From: Bisporella sp. PMI_857
Taxonomy: Eukaryota; Ascomycota; Leotiomycetes; Helotiales; Helotiaceae
NCBI GenBank assembly: GCA_021307315.1
Contig: JAJSPD010000005.1
Location: forward strand, 248,001-312,000
Reading direction: 5' to 3'
DNA length: 64,000 nucleotides
The stretch's first letter is position 1. Every line of letters begins with the position of its first letter. The position numbers and the translations under genes are program-made. Below are positions 1 through 12,263 of the stretch, piece after piece. The notes beneath the pieces were generated by a model that did no database searches, had not been told where the DNA came from, and saw nothing but the letters and a program-made list of their open reading frames with translations.

Positions 1-2436
1 GTTGCCGTGGGTGAAGGAAAGTCTTGAAGGAAAACCAGTTAATCCAAGTGGATGTACCAAGAGAATCGTAAAAGGATTCCGAACTCAGTATACCCCACAG
101 ACGGGGACTCCTAATTTCTTAGCCGAATGGGCCAGTCCTCAAGAGGCATGGAAGTATACGCTCTAAAGAGCAAGGCTGGTCTTGGATCTGAAGGCGTAAG
201 GAGGGAGCAATAAAGTGGTTGTTCATAAGATTCGGCCCAATATTCTTTGCTTGTGCTTGTTTTGATTATAAATATATAGCTATTGCTATCGCTCATGGTC
301 TTAGTCAAATTTTTCATTCATTATTTCGAAGTGTGAGCACATCTAACCTTCGGCATCGAGCTTCCGTGAAATGGCTTAAAACTAAGGCGTATATGCTGCT
401 AGTAATGGCGTCCTTTATCAAAATTTAACACGATCTTTTTCTCTTTCCATTTGTTTCTGCTTTAGCATGAGTTTTCCTAGTAAATTATTGTAGAGGTTAA
501 TGCCCAAGGCGGCCCATTTACGCCCTCGGCTGTAGCTACTCGAAATAAGCGAAGTCTGTTTTCCAGGCTGACTTAGCAAATTATTGTGCACGTAAGAAAA
601 TTTTCAGGTGATCATTCTATAATACCTTAACGTACTTGATAAGCAACTTGCTCGTCTAAGCAAACTTGCTCATGACGATTTGGAGATTAGACATGCGCTC
701 TATAGCATTATATAAGAACTCATTAAATATATGTTTAGCTAAGGGATAATTATTGTCTCACGAGATGAAACGCAAAATCTAAGCCAAGGGTTCTTTTGAG
801 GCCACGTGTAAAAGCCTACAGCCTCAGAGAAACGAGGCAATGTAAGGCAGCATCCGGGGCTTACTGCATGCACAGCGGCTTAGTGATGCCTTTACAGGCC
901 GGCCCAAAATGCCTTGGGGTTTTTAGGCATATAAGGGTGGCTCAAACCTTCTACATAGAGTCAGAAAGTGGTCACTTAAATTTGGAGACAGTGATACATT
1001 ACGAAACTTGCGCTCTTCATCTATCGAAAAGACATCTCAGCACTTGCTCTGCAAAACGTGGCTCGGCAGTTTCATATTGTTCAGAATGGAGGTATATTTT
1101 GAATGTTTCCAAATCCTACAAGTTAGCAGTGAACTGATTAAATGTAAAGCCGAGACGTCCACAACTTGTTTACTTGGGCAGAGCTATCCGCGATGAGCTC
1201 AATAACCTGAATTCAAAAGGCAAGGGTGAGTAACAGATTTTGTGTAGATTCCTAAAAGGCGCTGACAAAAATCGCAGAGCCTCAGGAAACTGGTCCAAAC
1301 GCGGGGGATCCAGAGGATCGTCATTATGTAGAGTGTGATTGAAACGTAGACTATTAGGGCCTTGGCACATACCCGCTATTTCCTTTATTAAAATAGTTAG
1401 GCGAAGCTTTTCTTCTTCTTTTTTGAATATTTGCTTTCATGTCGTACCAAACGAAATACGTTAAACTTGATTTTACTTGAAATTGTTTTTTTCTTTTTAC
1501 AATAAAGCTTACAACGAAACATATATAAATATATATTTTTATAATTTGTTTTAATTTGTTTTAATTAAATTTAAATAAATCAAGTTATAATTTTTTTCGT
1601 CGTTGCTTAATTAATTGTTGTATTGTAAGGTTGCACAAAATTGCAACATCTGTGTCAGCAAAAATAAAAGCGGTATGTGGTGGTTTTTGGTGTGTTAAGG
1701 ATGCCAAGGCCCTAATGATCTACGTTTCAATCGTCCCATTATGTAACGACTCACGGGTGGAATAGGATGGGACGTCCTGAGACCAGCAATAACACACGAA
1801 ACCATAGATATGGAAAACATTAGGGTAGGGAAAAGTATGGATAAAGTCTAACTCTCCGAAAGTAGGAGTAGCTAGCTATGTATAGCGCCCTGTCCTTCCT
1901 TGGTGCCCGAGGCTCTGCATATTCTAGAAGATTTGGCTCACTCCCAAGCTTGCTAAAATAGCTACGACAAGACATCTCCTGGATTACAAACATTCTGTAA
2001 TTTAATTCTTCTTAAATTTCATTTATTAAGCTTCTTATAACTATGATCTTAATTTGTAATTACTTCTTTAAATTATATATTATATATATCACGCACCCGT
2101 AAGGCGGCGTTGTCGTACTGTGCCGATAATATTGAGAGCTGATGGGCTCTCATGAATATAATGTAAGGTGGCTATGCTTGTGTTACCCTACAACAGCCCT
2201 TCTAAGCCCCGATACAAGTTCCCACTTTTCCCTCCAAATCCTACAGACAACAAACCTTGTTTAAGTCTTCCGAAGGTAATACTACCCCATCTCGTGGCAC
2301 CATCTTTTGTTTTATTTTAAGTCTTTAAGAACCACGACATTACGGCAGCGTAGAACTAGGCACCAACACCTAAGCGCATTTGCTCCCGCCTCGCTTGAGA
2401 TCGATACTCTTCGATCCGTTCTGCACTACCAACGTG
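1..2436. other. gene-free AT-rich region holding a MITE-like element
   Basis: I see no convincing coding sequence here. The open frames are short, most lack an ATG, and none shows family motifs. The stretch is AT-rich, especially 1380-1690 and 1990-2090. The only structured item is the inverted-repeat element at 1322-1745, described separately. Confidence 0.6.
1322..1745. mobile_element. MITE-like non-autonomous DNA transposon with TIRs and 9-bp TSD
   Basis: Two 31-nt arms at 1337-1367 and 1702-1732 are inverted copies of each other (29 of 31 positions match, core GATTGAAACGTAGA then ATTAGGGCCTTGGCA). Both are flanked on the outside by the direct repeat CATTATGTA (1322-1330 and 1737-1745), which reads as a 9-bp target-site duplication. 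The interior is about 330 bp, very AT-rich and non-coding. A 9-bp duplication is typical of Mutator-like elements. The few bases between the duplication and each arm differ, so the exact ends have decayed. Superfamily assignment is inference. Confidence 0.75.
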
Positions 2437-5400
2437 ATGGAGGATATTCTTGGAATCTCGATTATTCGGGACCCCGGAACACAGACAAACTTTGAGTAAA
2501 CACACCTGACGCTAGTCACTCTCTAGGCTAACGTCGAATGCTGACGATTACAGCCTGCTTGCCATTCATGGCATTAACGGCCACCCGTACCATACATGGA
2601 CCCATCCAAACGGCGCAAAATGGTTAGAAGACTATCTTCCGGAAGATATGCCGAACGCCCGAATTATGACCTTTGGATACAATTCTCAAATTTTTACCTC
2701 AAGTAAAGGGTTTGTGACAGACTTTGCAGAACAGCTGTTGCAGCACCTAATGAGTATAAGAAGATCAACAGATAGCACTGTAAGACAGCTCTCGAATTCT
2801 TTTCAAACGTATAGAGTTAAATATCAGCTAATGGAACAAACAAGAACCGACCAATCATTTTCTTGTGTCATAGTCTAGGTGGTCTTGTGGTGAAAAAAGT
2901 ACGTTCAAGCATCTTGGTTACGGACTAATCAGGTACTATCTGTTCACAGGCACTTACTTTGGCTCAAGAAGCACACGACGCAGCTGCCGTCAGAAAATCG
3001 ACTATATTAGTAGCTTTTATGGGTACGCCGCATAGAGGCTCACAGCTTGCGTCCTACGCAGAAATAGCAGTCACATGCATCAAAACAACAGGATTCAAGG
3101 CAAATACGGCAAATATTCACCATCTTAAACTAGATTCAGATGCCCTTGAAGAATTAGGGTCTCAGTTTGGGTCCCTCTTACAAATGGAGAATATTAAAGT
3201 GCTGACTTTCTATGAATTGAGACCAATAAAACTTGCGGGAATCGCAGAAGTCATAGTGAGACTAGTGAATCTCTCATTAACCCACTATTCAATGAGCTAA
3301 CTTTTGTCTACATAGGTCGTGCCTAAATGGTCTGCTAAGTTAGGTTTAGGCCCTCCTCTAGAAACCATCATCCCGGTTGATGCAGACCATCGCCAAATCG
3401 CGCAGTTTACGGGAAGGAGCTCGAAACAATATGAAGTCTTTAGATCAAATATTGTATTCGCATCATCGCCCTACGCCCAAATGACACAAACTAATGGTAA
3501 GAGTTTTGATGGACACTGTAATGTTGTTTAAGTTCAAGGCTCTGAAGCATTATAAGCGTCAACAAATCTAGTTTCTTCTTCGGTAGCACAAGTTTGAATG
3601 CAAAAGCTAAGAGTAAATTTAGAATGTCTTTCTAAGGATAGGAAATGGAAACAAATCATTTTATGGCTGGGAGGTCTTCGCTGTCAACCTGGACCTGCTT
3701 TACGGAAAGAATGCGTCGAGGGAACGTGTAAGTGGATCTATGAAAAGCAAAAGTTCCAAAACTGGAGAGGTTCGAAACGCCCTGCAGGGCTTTGGATATA
3801 TGGGAAACCAGGTACTTTAGCATCCTTGAACATACCAAGTTATCCTTTTTGGGAATAATATTGACGGTTATATCTCAACTTAGGAGTCGGCAAAACCGTG
3901 TTATCAAGTTATATTTCACATTTATTGAGATCTGAGGATGGCAATCTCGTCATTACATTGTACTGCCATTTATACCGATCCTTGAATGAACCTTTGTATG
4001 CTCTTCTTCGCGACATTCTACTGCAAGCGCTACAGCTCCCATACCTTTCTACTATTGTCAAACAACGACTTTTGGACCTTGAATCACAGATCAGTGCTTT
4101 ATCGGATATCTCCTTTGATACACTGCTTGAAATTGTCGACAAGATGCTCTACAGCACCTCGAAACTTGTCCTCATTGTTGATGGCATTGATGAACTCGAA
4201 CAGGAAGCAGCAAATCTAGAATACATTTTACACAAAATACACACCATTTCACAATCAGGGGGTTTGTGCAAAATATTGATTGTGAGTCGCAATACCTCCA
4301 CCTTGGAAAGGCTACTTGGCAGCTGGCAGATGATGGCTATATCTTCCGTTGACTCTCTTCACGATATTTCCATATTTTTACATCGAAAGCTCCGACATAT
4401 GTCACACCTAGGCGATCGTCGAGATGAAGTCATTGAAAGGCTTGTTGATGGTTCGAAAGGACTTTTTCTTTGGGCAGATCTTGCTGTGAGTGAGATTGAC
4501 CACTTACGAACCTGGAATGAGGTACAAGCTCTACTAGAAAGTGGTAATTGTGGACTGGACGCTATTTATGCTACCGTCATCAAACAGCTAGATACATCGT
4601 CAAAAGGATTGTGTCGGATCCGAGCCAGAGCTCTTCCACTAGTGTCCATTGCGTACCGCCCCCTTCGTCTTGAAGAGATACAGGAGCTACTTGCTGTGGA
4701 AGTCTCAAAGGGATTCGTTGAGCCGGGAAACAGGATACTGGGTGGTTGGAGTACTTTATCTCGAGCATGCGGACCATTTCTTGAGATCAATGAGCTGGGT
4801 ACAGTAGAACTCATTCGTGTCTCTGCAAAGGAGTTCTTGATGACTCACCAGTGGGCTGGATCTTTAGCTCAAGAGCATCTTATAGATGGATCAGCTGAAA
4901 TAGAGATGACGTGTCTCTGCCTCACTTATCTAAGTTTCAATGATTTTGGACGAACAAGAGAAGACATAAAGCTAGATATCGACAGCCTCAATCAAAAATA
5001 CCCAATGCTGGAATACGCGTCCCAATTTTGTAGGTTATCAATTCCTCTTAGAAGCTTACTTTGTGCCTTTGTGTTAGTTTATTATTTATTTAGCCCTTTT
5101 TGGGCAACATAATCTATTAGAGTTAACCTTAGCTCCACTTGGACTGAATCATAGATACTACACGGAGGAAGAGCTGACCCAAAACTCTTAGGGCCAGTGC
5201 ATTTCTTGCGCTCCGAAAAGATTACCACTTTGCAACTGGTTCTCCTAGATAAATTTTTGAATTGCCAGTGTAGTGCCATTTGGGCCACAATGTTTTATCC
5301 ATACTTCTCCATAAGACACGGTGAAACAATCGAGACGACTTTGACAATACAACATTCAATCTTGGCAAATTTAGAGAGAAATTTGAGAACCTGTGGAAAT

Positions 5401-6508
5401 GATGACCTAGGGCTCTCTAATCGCTGCATTGAAAAGTGCAGGCGGCTTTTGCTAGACTCGACTCGGAACTCTTTGGTTATGGAAAAATTCCATTCAGGTC
5501 CGGCGGCTAAAGTCACTCTGAAGAAGAGTCTACGATTTGCGAAATGTTGTTGTGCTCTCAACGAATTAGAAGCTGCAAAAGAGGTTGCTTCTGAAGCCTT
5601 AAAAATTGCAGAAGAAACGTTCGGGCGTATGCAGCCTTTAACCCTCCAGTTACAACGTATGAAGCTCTATATCCGAACCCGAATCCAACACAAGTCTCCT
5701 ACTTTGGACTCCTATAATGTTATTCCAGACTTCGTTATCTTGGTGAAAACCCACATTAAAGGTATTTGGAGTTGATCATAGCGAAACCCTTGGCTGTCAA
5801 TATGATCTTGGTTTGGTCCATTTTATACGACGAGAATTCACTCAAGCCCGAAAGCATTTGGAAGCTCTATATCGAAGAAGAGTTGAAGCTTTAGGTTACA
5901 CCTCACGAGTAACCCAGTCAATAGCAACCAATCTAGCAGCGTGTGCAAATATACAAGAGGAATATGGATATGCAGAATCAATTCTCTATGCCAGCTTCCC
6001 TGGGCTTTTGAAGGCTGCTGCTGAGCAGTTAGAAATTGACATTACGAGTGTGTCTCCATACACCCTTCACGCCTTATCTATCTTAGCCGCTGTGTTGGGG
6101 GCTAGGAACGAGGATCGTAGGTCTGAGATTCTCCACCAACGTGTTATTGATGGTTTCATGGCTCTAAATGGTGAAAAGTCACCACGACTTTACGAGAGCG
6201 CGATCAACAAAGGCCAGGCCATGCGCGACCAATTCAAGTACTGCGAGGCTCGAAAGCACTACCATGAGTGGCTGAAAATATCTGATCAAAACTTGGGGCC
6301 AGAATCAAGTCAGTCTCACGAGATGCGGAAAAGGCTGATTGATATAGATCATCGGGAGAAAAAGTTGGACGAACTATCTCAGAGCTCGAAAGGTCCAGAA
6401 GCACAGGAACTTGATACTTGGAGGCAACTCGGCTCCATCTTTACCGCAACTCTAGGCATACTCGCAGCAACTTTTATGGCTTGGATATGGGTACTTTGGA
6501 CATTATAG
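2437..6508 (+). CDS. NOD-like receptor: alpha/beta-hydrolase, NACHT, helical repeats, C-terminal TM helix
   Basis: This is a STAND-type signalling protein of the fungal NLR family. Supported exons are 2437-2495, 2554-2779, 2845-2898, 2950-3255, 3316-3496, about 3614-3811, 3884-5029, 5192-5718 and 5762-6508. The N-terminus is a SERAC1/SesB-like lipase fold: LLAIHGINGHPYHTW, nucleophile elbow CHSLGG, then GTPHRGS. The NACHT P-loop GKPGVGKT is assembled across the 3811/3884 junction, and Walker B is LVLIVDGIDEL at about 4168-4200. Winged-helix-like sequence follows, then TPR-like helical repeats (from about 5.2 kb). The last ~25 residues form a hydrophobic helix just before the stop. Two joins are uncertain. 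Near 3593 an in-frame TGA forces a late acceptor. Near 5719-5762 the only fit is a 43-nt intron with a weak GTTATT donor; otherwise there is a one-base shift. A recently damaged allele is possible. Family confidence is high; the exact model is moderate. Confidence 0.8.
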
Positions 6509-7272
6509 AGTCGACTCGATCTTGCACACTACTAATATCGTCTTTCATTTGACTTGCCATATAGGCGTTCAGGATAATGTTCTTTTACATTAATTTGAAT
6601 CATCAATAGTTGGTGTGACTTCAATATCATAGGCTGTCTCTGAATATACAAGTTTGCATTCTCAGAACTATATATGTTGCATGCTTTTTAAGGTACAACT
6701 GAAAGAGACAACATCCTCACAAGGCATCAACCACTATCCAATATTCCAATGAAAATGGACCGAAACAATCCATTTCTGCCTCTGACAAAAACGATTTTTT
6801 CAAATCTCGATCTCGAAATCATTGAAAAGCTCGCCCGGAAGTTCCCCGCATGCAGGTATCAAACAGGGCTAAGGAATGGGAATGACCGAGAGTGCTTCGC
6901 GCATCATTTCCACATCGCCAAAAGTCTCTAGCATATAGAGTTGCGCATATGGTTTGCCAAATACGACTTTGAATGTTATTGCATCAAAACCGGATTGGAA
7001 GTTGGCTACAGTACACCAGTTGACGTACGTCTTCCATTGCAAATGTCAGCAATTTCTACAGGTGCATAAATGCCATCTTACATTCTGGCTAGCGACCTGC
7101 GAGTCGCCATGGATATGTCAATAATGAAGCTCCGACGGCAGAGTCCTACAACTAAGATGGCTCCTTGTACAAGATCGCAACTGGACATTGAGAGGTTCAA
7201 AATATGTTATCAACGGAAAAGCAATAACATAATTAATTCTTTACTGGAAAAAGAAGGAGTGAACCCTTTGTC
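6509..7272. other. intergenic, no supported gene
   Basis: This stretch lies between the receptor and the convergent NmrA-like gene. It has only short open frames (for example 60 codons from the ATG at 6749) with no recognisable motif. It probably holds the 3' ends of both transcripts. Confidence 0.5.
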
Positions 7273-8287
7273 TTAAGTACTATTGGACCTAATATAGTTC
7301 TTGATTGTCCTTTTCAAGTCACCCTTAGGCAATCCTAGAATCTGTTCTGTCTCCTCTTCGACGTGGAAGGAGTGCCCCTTACCGTCACGAAAGTTGTAGA
7401 CGAGTAAGAAGTCAATGAATGCGCTATGGTCGCCGGAGTCGAGTTTGCTGTGGCCGGTCTTCTCGATATCCGCGGTTTTTGCATTCGCCACAATGAACTT
7501 GGTCCCTGTATCCTCCTCAAAAATAGCCAAGATCTGATTCTGCGAGGTCGTAAACTCGGCGATCTCGATATATCTGTTGGCTGTTTCCACCTCGTGCAAT
7601 AGGATGGCAGCGACAGCTTTTCCAACATATGGCAGAGACGATGTAGAGACAAGCTCGTTTCCTGAGTCTAGGATTCGGATGGTCTTGTCCTTTAGAGAGA
7701 GACCGAAGGTCCCGAAGTTCAGACCCTGGACGATTGTAAGTATTGTAAAAAAGGTATAGCAGATTTCATGATATACCCAGTCAAAGAACAAGCCAGTCGC
7801 AAGACCGGTCCACCCAAAGGACGGGTGAGACTTTGTCTTCTCAATCAAGTAGTCAACGTGAGCGGTTTTGCTCTGCAGCATCTTACCCAGCACCTCCCCA
7901 TGCAGATTCCGGGTGTTGATACCGAACTCAGAGGGAATGTAGCGCTTCACGCCCGCGGTAACAGCTGCATCAGCAATAAAGTTCTGTCCACCGACAGCGC
8001 TCGTGGCTATAGTTGATACTACCGCATCCTGGCCCATGAAAGCCTTTACGAGATCGCTCAAGGAGTGTAGATCCGCTCTGTGAACTCTTACACCCTCGGG
8101 ATAAGTGGATGTGGACTCCACGCGGGCGATAGCTGTCACTGTGAATCCGGCATCAAGGAGAGCCTTGACGACTGGGGTGCCAACATTTCCAGCGGCCTAG
8201 TCGAGGTATTAGCGGTGAGCTCTCTTGCTGTACGCACTATATGCGCTGTCTACTTACGCCAATAACTGCCACGGTCTTGAGAGGCAT
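7273..8287 (-). CDS. NmrA-like / isoflavone-reductase-like NAD(P)-binding protein
   Basis: The protein is 317 aa, from exons 8287-8258 and 8196-7273 around a 61-nt intron (GTAAGT...CTAG, phase 0). The N-terminus MPLKTVAVIG joins AAGNVGTP to give an atypical Rossmann dinucleotide loop. The motif IPSEFG is characteristic of the isoflavone-reductase/PCBER side of the atypical short-chain dehydrogenases. Length matches the family (about 300-320). It is probably cytosolic and uses NADPH; the substrate cannot be told. NmrA-like relatives can instead be redox-sensing regulators without catalysis. It is transcribed divergently from the EthD gene across 734 bp, close to several secondary-metabolism-type genes, which hints at a tailoring role. 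Confidence 0.88.
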
Positions 8288-9021
8288 TGAGTGCGAGGTT
8301 TTTCTGGCCTGCTTCTTATGGGAGAAGAGAATTTGTACTTGTAATATGTGATTTGCGTTAGTCGAACTGGGCTACAATGTCCACACAAGGCAGTTGATGA
8401 GTGTTGTTATTTTATTTACGCTAATAGAATTCTGAACTTTTTTCCTGGAACAAGCAGATGAACGTAGTTCTTATACCTGTATCCATCCAGCCGTTAGTCA
8501 AAGTCTTCGAGAGATTCCGCACAAATACATCTGTATCTACATCATTTCAGCAATCGTGGGAAAAGAAGATAGTCTTCTACTCATGACGACGGAGCAAGGG
8601 GTGTGGAAGCAAGGAACCGACTCAGCGTGTCGGGTTCGGGTTTCACGGATTCCGTCTACTCCCACCCCACCCTCATCCAGTGTCTGTAATAACTGCAACC
8701 ATGCTGGATTGTATTGTTGTCTAGAATAGCATGTCTACTAGATAGCTACTAATTTGAAAAGAAAAATTAAATTGGCTCCCGTGTCGGATTCGGATCTCTC
8801 GGGCCCCTAGCGCCATTGTTCGGTTAGTGTGCGGTCATTGTGACTATTCAAGAGCCAAGGGACTATGTCTAGGATAGCAGGCGGCAGAGATAATAAATTG
8901 ACATTCCCTTCAAAGGCTGTCCATCATGTTAAACTTACCGGCTCGATATTCACATTTTGTATTCTCTGACCTTAATTTATCATAACGATCGCCCTTTGCC
9001 CTTAATCACCAAGCCGATACA
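8288..9021. promoter_or_regulatory. divergent promoter region between NmrA-like and EthD genes
   Basis: These 734 bp separate two start codons on opposite strands, so the region must hold both promoters. No ORF of note lies in it. I could not assign binding sites. Confidence 0.5.
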
Positions 9022-9360
9022 ATGCCTGCCAATACGACTATCATGTACGCGAATATCGACGGTGAAGGGTGGTTCGACCTCAATTACTACATCTCAACCC
9101 ACATGCCGTTGGTAGTAGAGGTATGGGGACCATACGGCCTTCTTGGCTGGCAGGTCCTAAAGTTTGTTGCGTCAGAAGGGGCTGAAAGACCCCAGTACTC
9201 CATCATGGCACTCTGTACCTGGGAGACGCTGGACGGCGCGAAAAGGGCTATTGCCGCACCTGAGTCGAACGTAGTATTTGAGGACAGCGTCAACTTTTCC
9301 AAATTAAAGCCAGTACATCACTACACGGCCCTCGTGGAGGGCAGCTGGCAAAGAGGGTAA
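9022..9360 (+). CDS. EthD-domain protein
   Basis: This is an intronless 112-aa protein starting at ATG 9022. It has the layout of the EthD family (dimeric alpha/beta barrel): a short beta strand at the start (TIMYANI), then FDLNYYISTHMPLV resembling the conserved YYxxxHxPL segment, a central YSIMALCTWE strand, and a final F...KPVHHYTALVEG strand. EthD proteins include the bacterial ethyl-tert-butyl-ether accessory protein and fungal polyketide decarboxylase or cyclase-like proteins. The fungal ones often sit in polyketide clusters. The product here is unknown. The neighbouring regulator and NmrA-like gene suggest a small pathway gene. No signal peptide or membrane segment is visible. Confidence 0.85.
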   Translation: MPANTTIMYANIDGEGWFDLNYYISTHMPLVVEVWGPYGLLGWQVLKFVASEGAERPQYSIMALCTWETLDGAKRAIAAPESNVVFEDSVNFSKLKPVHHYTALVEGSWQRG

Positions 9361-9776
9361 TAAAGGAATGCGGGGGCGTGAGAAGGGAGTTGACGAAATC
9401 ACGTCGCCGAGTGCTGAATGAATGGGGCTGCTTTTAGTCGTGGTGTTATATATGCATCAATCATTTGCTTCTTTTGCCAATTAAGAAAAGCTGCGCGCTC
9501 TACTCAGTTCTGTTAATGGCCTCTTTCCGTTAGATTGTGAAGACAGCATGGGATAGGCTGAAGTTTTTGGGCTGTATGCGTGCACTATCAACATGATTAA
9601 GTACTTGCTAAAATAATGTCGCGGTTTCTGCATCATCTTATTACCGTTACTCCATCTTCTTGCTCCGCCCGACTGACTCTTTATCTAAAATCATGGCACA
9701 ATACGGTCGTAGGGCTAATAAGATAATTAAGGCCCCGCACAGGCGGTCTAAAGCGAGCTATGATGCGTCTAAATAT
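9361..9776. other. intergenic, convergent gene ends
   Basis: About 416 bp lie between the stops of the EthD gene (+) and the Zn2Cys6 regulator (-). I see no gene. Confidence 0.5.
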
Positions 9777-12263
9777 CTAGGTCCCAGGGCGTCTAACAGA
9801 GTTTATCGGAGTGAACTGAGAAAGATCTTCCTCCAAAAGCCCAATGATGTGCCGGTATCCCTTAAACCAAGCCTGCGGCGGCACGCCTTGGCTCGCATCG
9901 TCAAGCATCTCGCCCCTTACTTCCGTGCTGGGCATATCCTCTCTCGTAGGTATGAACCCCAGCTCACTAAGATATATGTTAAAGTCAGTCGCCAGAGGCA
10001 ACATGGTCAAATCCTCCGACTGTTTTTCCTTGGCGTTGACATACAGCGCTGCGACATTGTAAAGTATCTGGCACAGCTGGTAGAACTTGTCGATTGCGGG
10101 GGAGAGCGAGCAAACGGCATGCAGCGATTCCACAAAGGTAGCGATGGAGTGGAGGTCTTCCAAGTTTGAGGACTCGATCACGGCTGTGAAGATCACAATG
10201 ATCGGAATAAACGGCGAATACATGATCGTCCTAATGATATAAGTTAGCCAGCTGCAACATACAGACTGTTACTTCGCTTCAATACTAGTAGAAAACTAGA
10301 AGGGGATGAAGCGGTGGAAAGTTCCCTAGGGGGGGTCCCAAACCAATGCAGATACACCAGTTTCATCCGCAAATTCCCACATAATACTTCCATCGTCTGT
10401 CGGTGAGTTCGAAGTGCAGCTCTTGCCGCCTCAATACACTCGTCGCTGATCGACTTACCCTGATGGCCAGGGCAGGGCAGGGCGCGATATACGAGCGTGA
10501 GGGAAGACAACAGAGTCGCCTCAACGGATGCGGTGAAGATATCTGCCAGCAGCCATTGCGACCCCATTGCTAGCCTTCCTTGGCTAAGCGTGTCACGCAA
10601 AGACATGGCCTCTCGCACCAGCTGGTGCAGTTCATCAGCAAGATTCCTCACGCACCCCATTCGCTGTTCTTCCGGTAAGGTTAGCGCGGCCCTGCTATAC
10701 AGTTGCTGGTAGACCTTCCCTTGGATCTCGGCGTGGCGAATTGAGAGTGTCAGGCTAATACGCCACTGGTCTGGGATGGCCGGTTCTGGGAGGTGCCTAG
10801 GTATAGGGATGTCCCAGTCTTGCATGATTGAGACGCGTCCCAGCCTCAGAGCGAGCCCCTTGTCAAGTGTGTACGCAAACCAGAACAGGGCTGATTTTAT
10901 ATCCCTAGAACTGTTGTGTGAAGTGGAGATAGCAGGCAGGCGATGCCATCCTAGCGCTAAGCACAGCTGCGCTGCCGTCGAGTTAAGAGCCCAAGCTATG
11001 GATGGCATGGAAATCTCAATGGCGTACGAAGCCTTGTCAAGGTCAGCCTGTTACAGGGGTGAATTTAATGAACTAGATGAGCGTCACTAACACCAAGTAG
11101 GAGAGCCTCAATATTCTCTACCCCGACGGGCCCAAGTAGATTAAGGCTGCTCAAGGCGGTTTCGAGATTATCTTGGCAGAGTTTTTGATACGTGCGAGGC
11201 TCCGCGTCCTCCGTAGGACAATCTCTTAGGATGGCATTTTCCTGAAAGAGATAGAAGAGTCCCGCATTAACTATGATGAAAACCTCAAGCGTCATCTCGT
11301 CAATTGTAAAATAGACGCGTCGGCAGTATTCGATGAAATCTTCAATTACCAGAAAGGGACGAACGAGGGTGAGCATGGCAGGAGGTTTCTCTAAAGACGC
11401 TTCTGTCAACTCAAACACGTCTCCAGGCCTAGATATACACAACAGTATAGAGACATAAAACGAACCTTACCTTTGAGGTCTTGTAGCAATGGGAAAACAA
11501 CAGCTATCGGTGGCATGGGAAGCTTCTTAAATCCGCCTGAGGGCATGGGTTTATGCTTTGGGAAGCACATCCTGCGACACTGTCCCACAGGATTACCCTC
11601 GAGAAACTTCTTCATACCTACGATTTGTTGCAGGGAATCTAGAGCCTTATTCATCATAGGACTGTAGTCACCAAGGTGCATGTGCTTGATGGCACGCCCA
11701 ACGAACTCGGTTGCGAAGAGAGCCTCGGATGCCACATACTGGTTGGCTTCGAGAGCTATATTGTAGTCGTCCTTCTCAGCCGCATCTTCATTCAATCTTG
11801 CGCTCGATGGCGGCGTGGAAACGCACGAGACGGCCGGATCATGAACAAGTGTCTGCTGCGACTCGGCGTCTCGACAGGGCCCCGATATTGAACGTTTCAG
11901 AAGTCGTTCGATATCCGCCAGCCGTTCATATATCTGGTCAATCTTGTGCTCACTCAACGTACCATGTCAGCTAGCCGCCCGATGCCTCCCCGGCAATTAT
12001 CTCATTAGGAGGGAGCAAGGATTACTTACTACTGGACGGATATCAGGACTCTTTGGCGTACCTCTTTTGGTTTCTGGCCCGCTCCTGTGAAAGTGCAGGT
12101 GCGCTGACTAGTTCGACAGTTCTCACATGGCAATTCTTTGTCACACCGGATCTAAAACAGACAGAAGTTATCAATATGGAATAAATTATTACTGACCGTC
12201 GCTGAGTACTCCAGTACGTATCGAAAATATATAGCTTACCTTTCTTGCGCGGCACTGATCACA
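9777..12263 (-). CDS. Zn2Cys6 transcription factor with fungal-specific TF domain
   Basis: This is a Gal4-type regulator. Exons are 12263-12240, 12151-12030, 11952-11471, 11402-11092, 11047-10344 and 10230-9777, totalling about 698 residues. The zinc cluster is split by an intron: CDQCRARK, then IRCDKELPCENCRTSQRTC, which gives the six cysteines. A short coiled-coil linker (KIDQIYERLADIERLL) follows, then the helical fungal_trans middle region (ALFWFAYTLDKGLALRLGR) and a C-terminal YLHW-TIMYSPFIPIIVIF segment. The join before TIMYSPF uses a weak GTTTGG donor (113-nt intron). A rival GTATGT donor would give a 32-nt intron and extra residues. The start exon is not certain: an acceptor TGTAG lies directly before the first Cys, and a tiny first exon from ATG 12457 is one option. 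It likely controls nearby pathway genes (inference). Confidence 0.85.
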
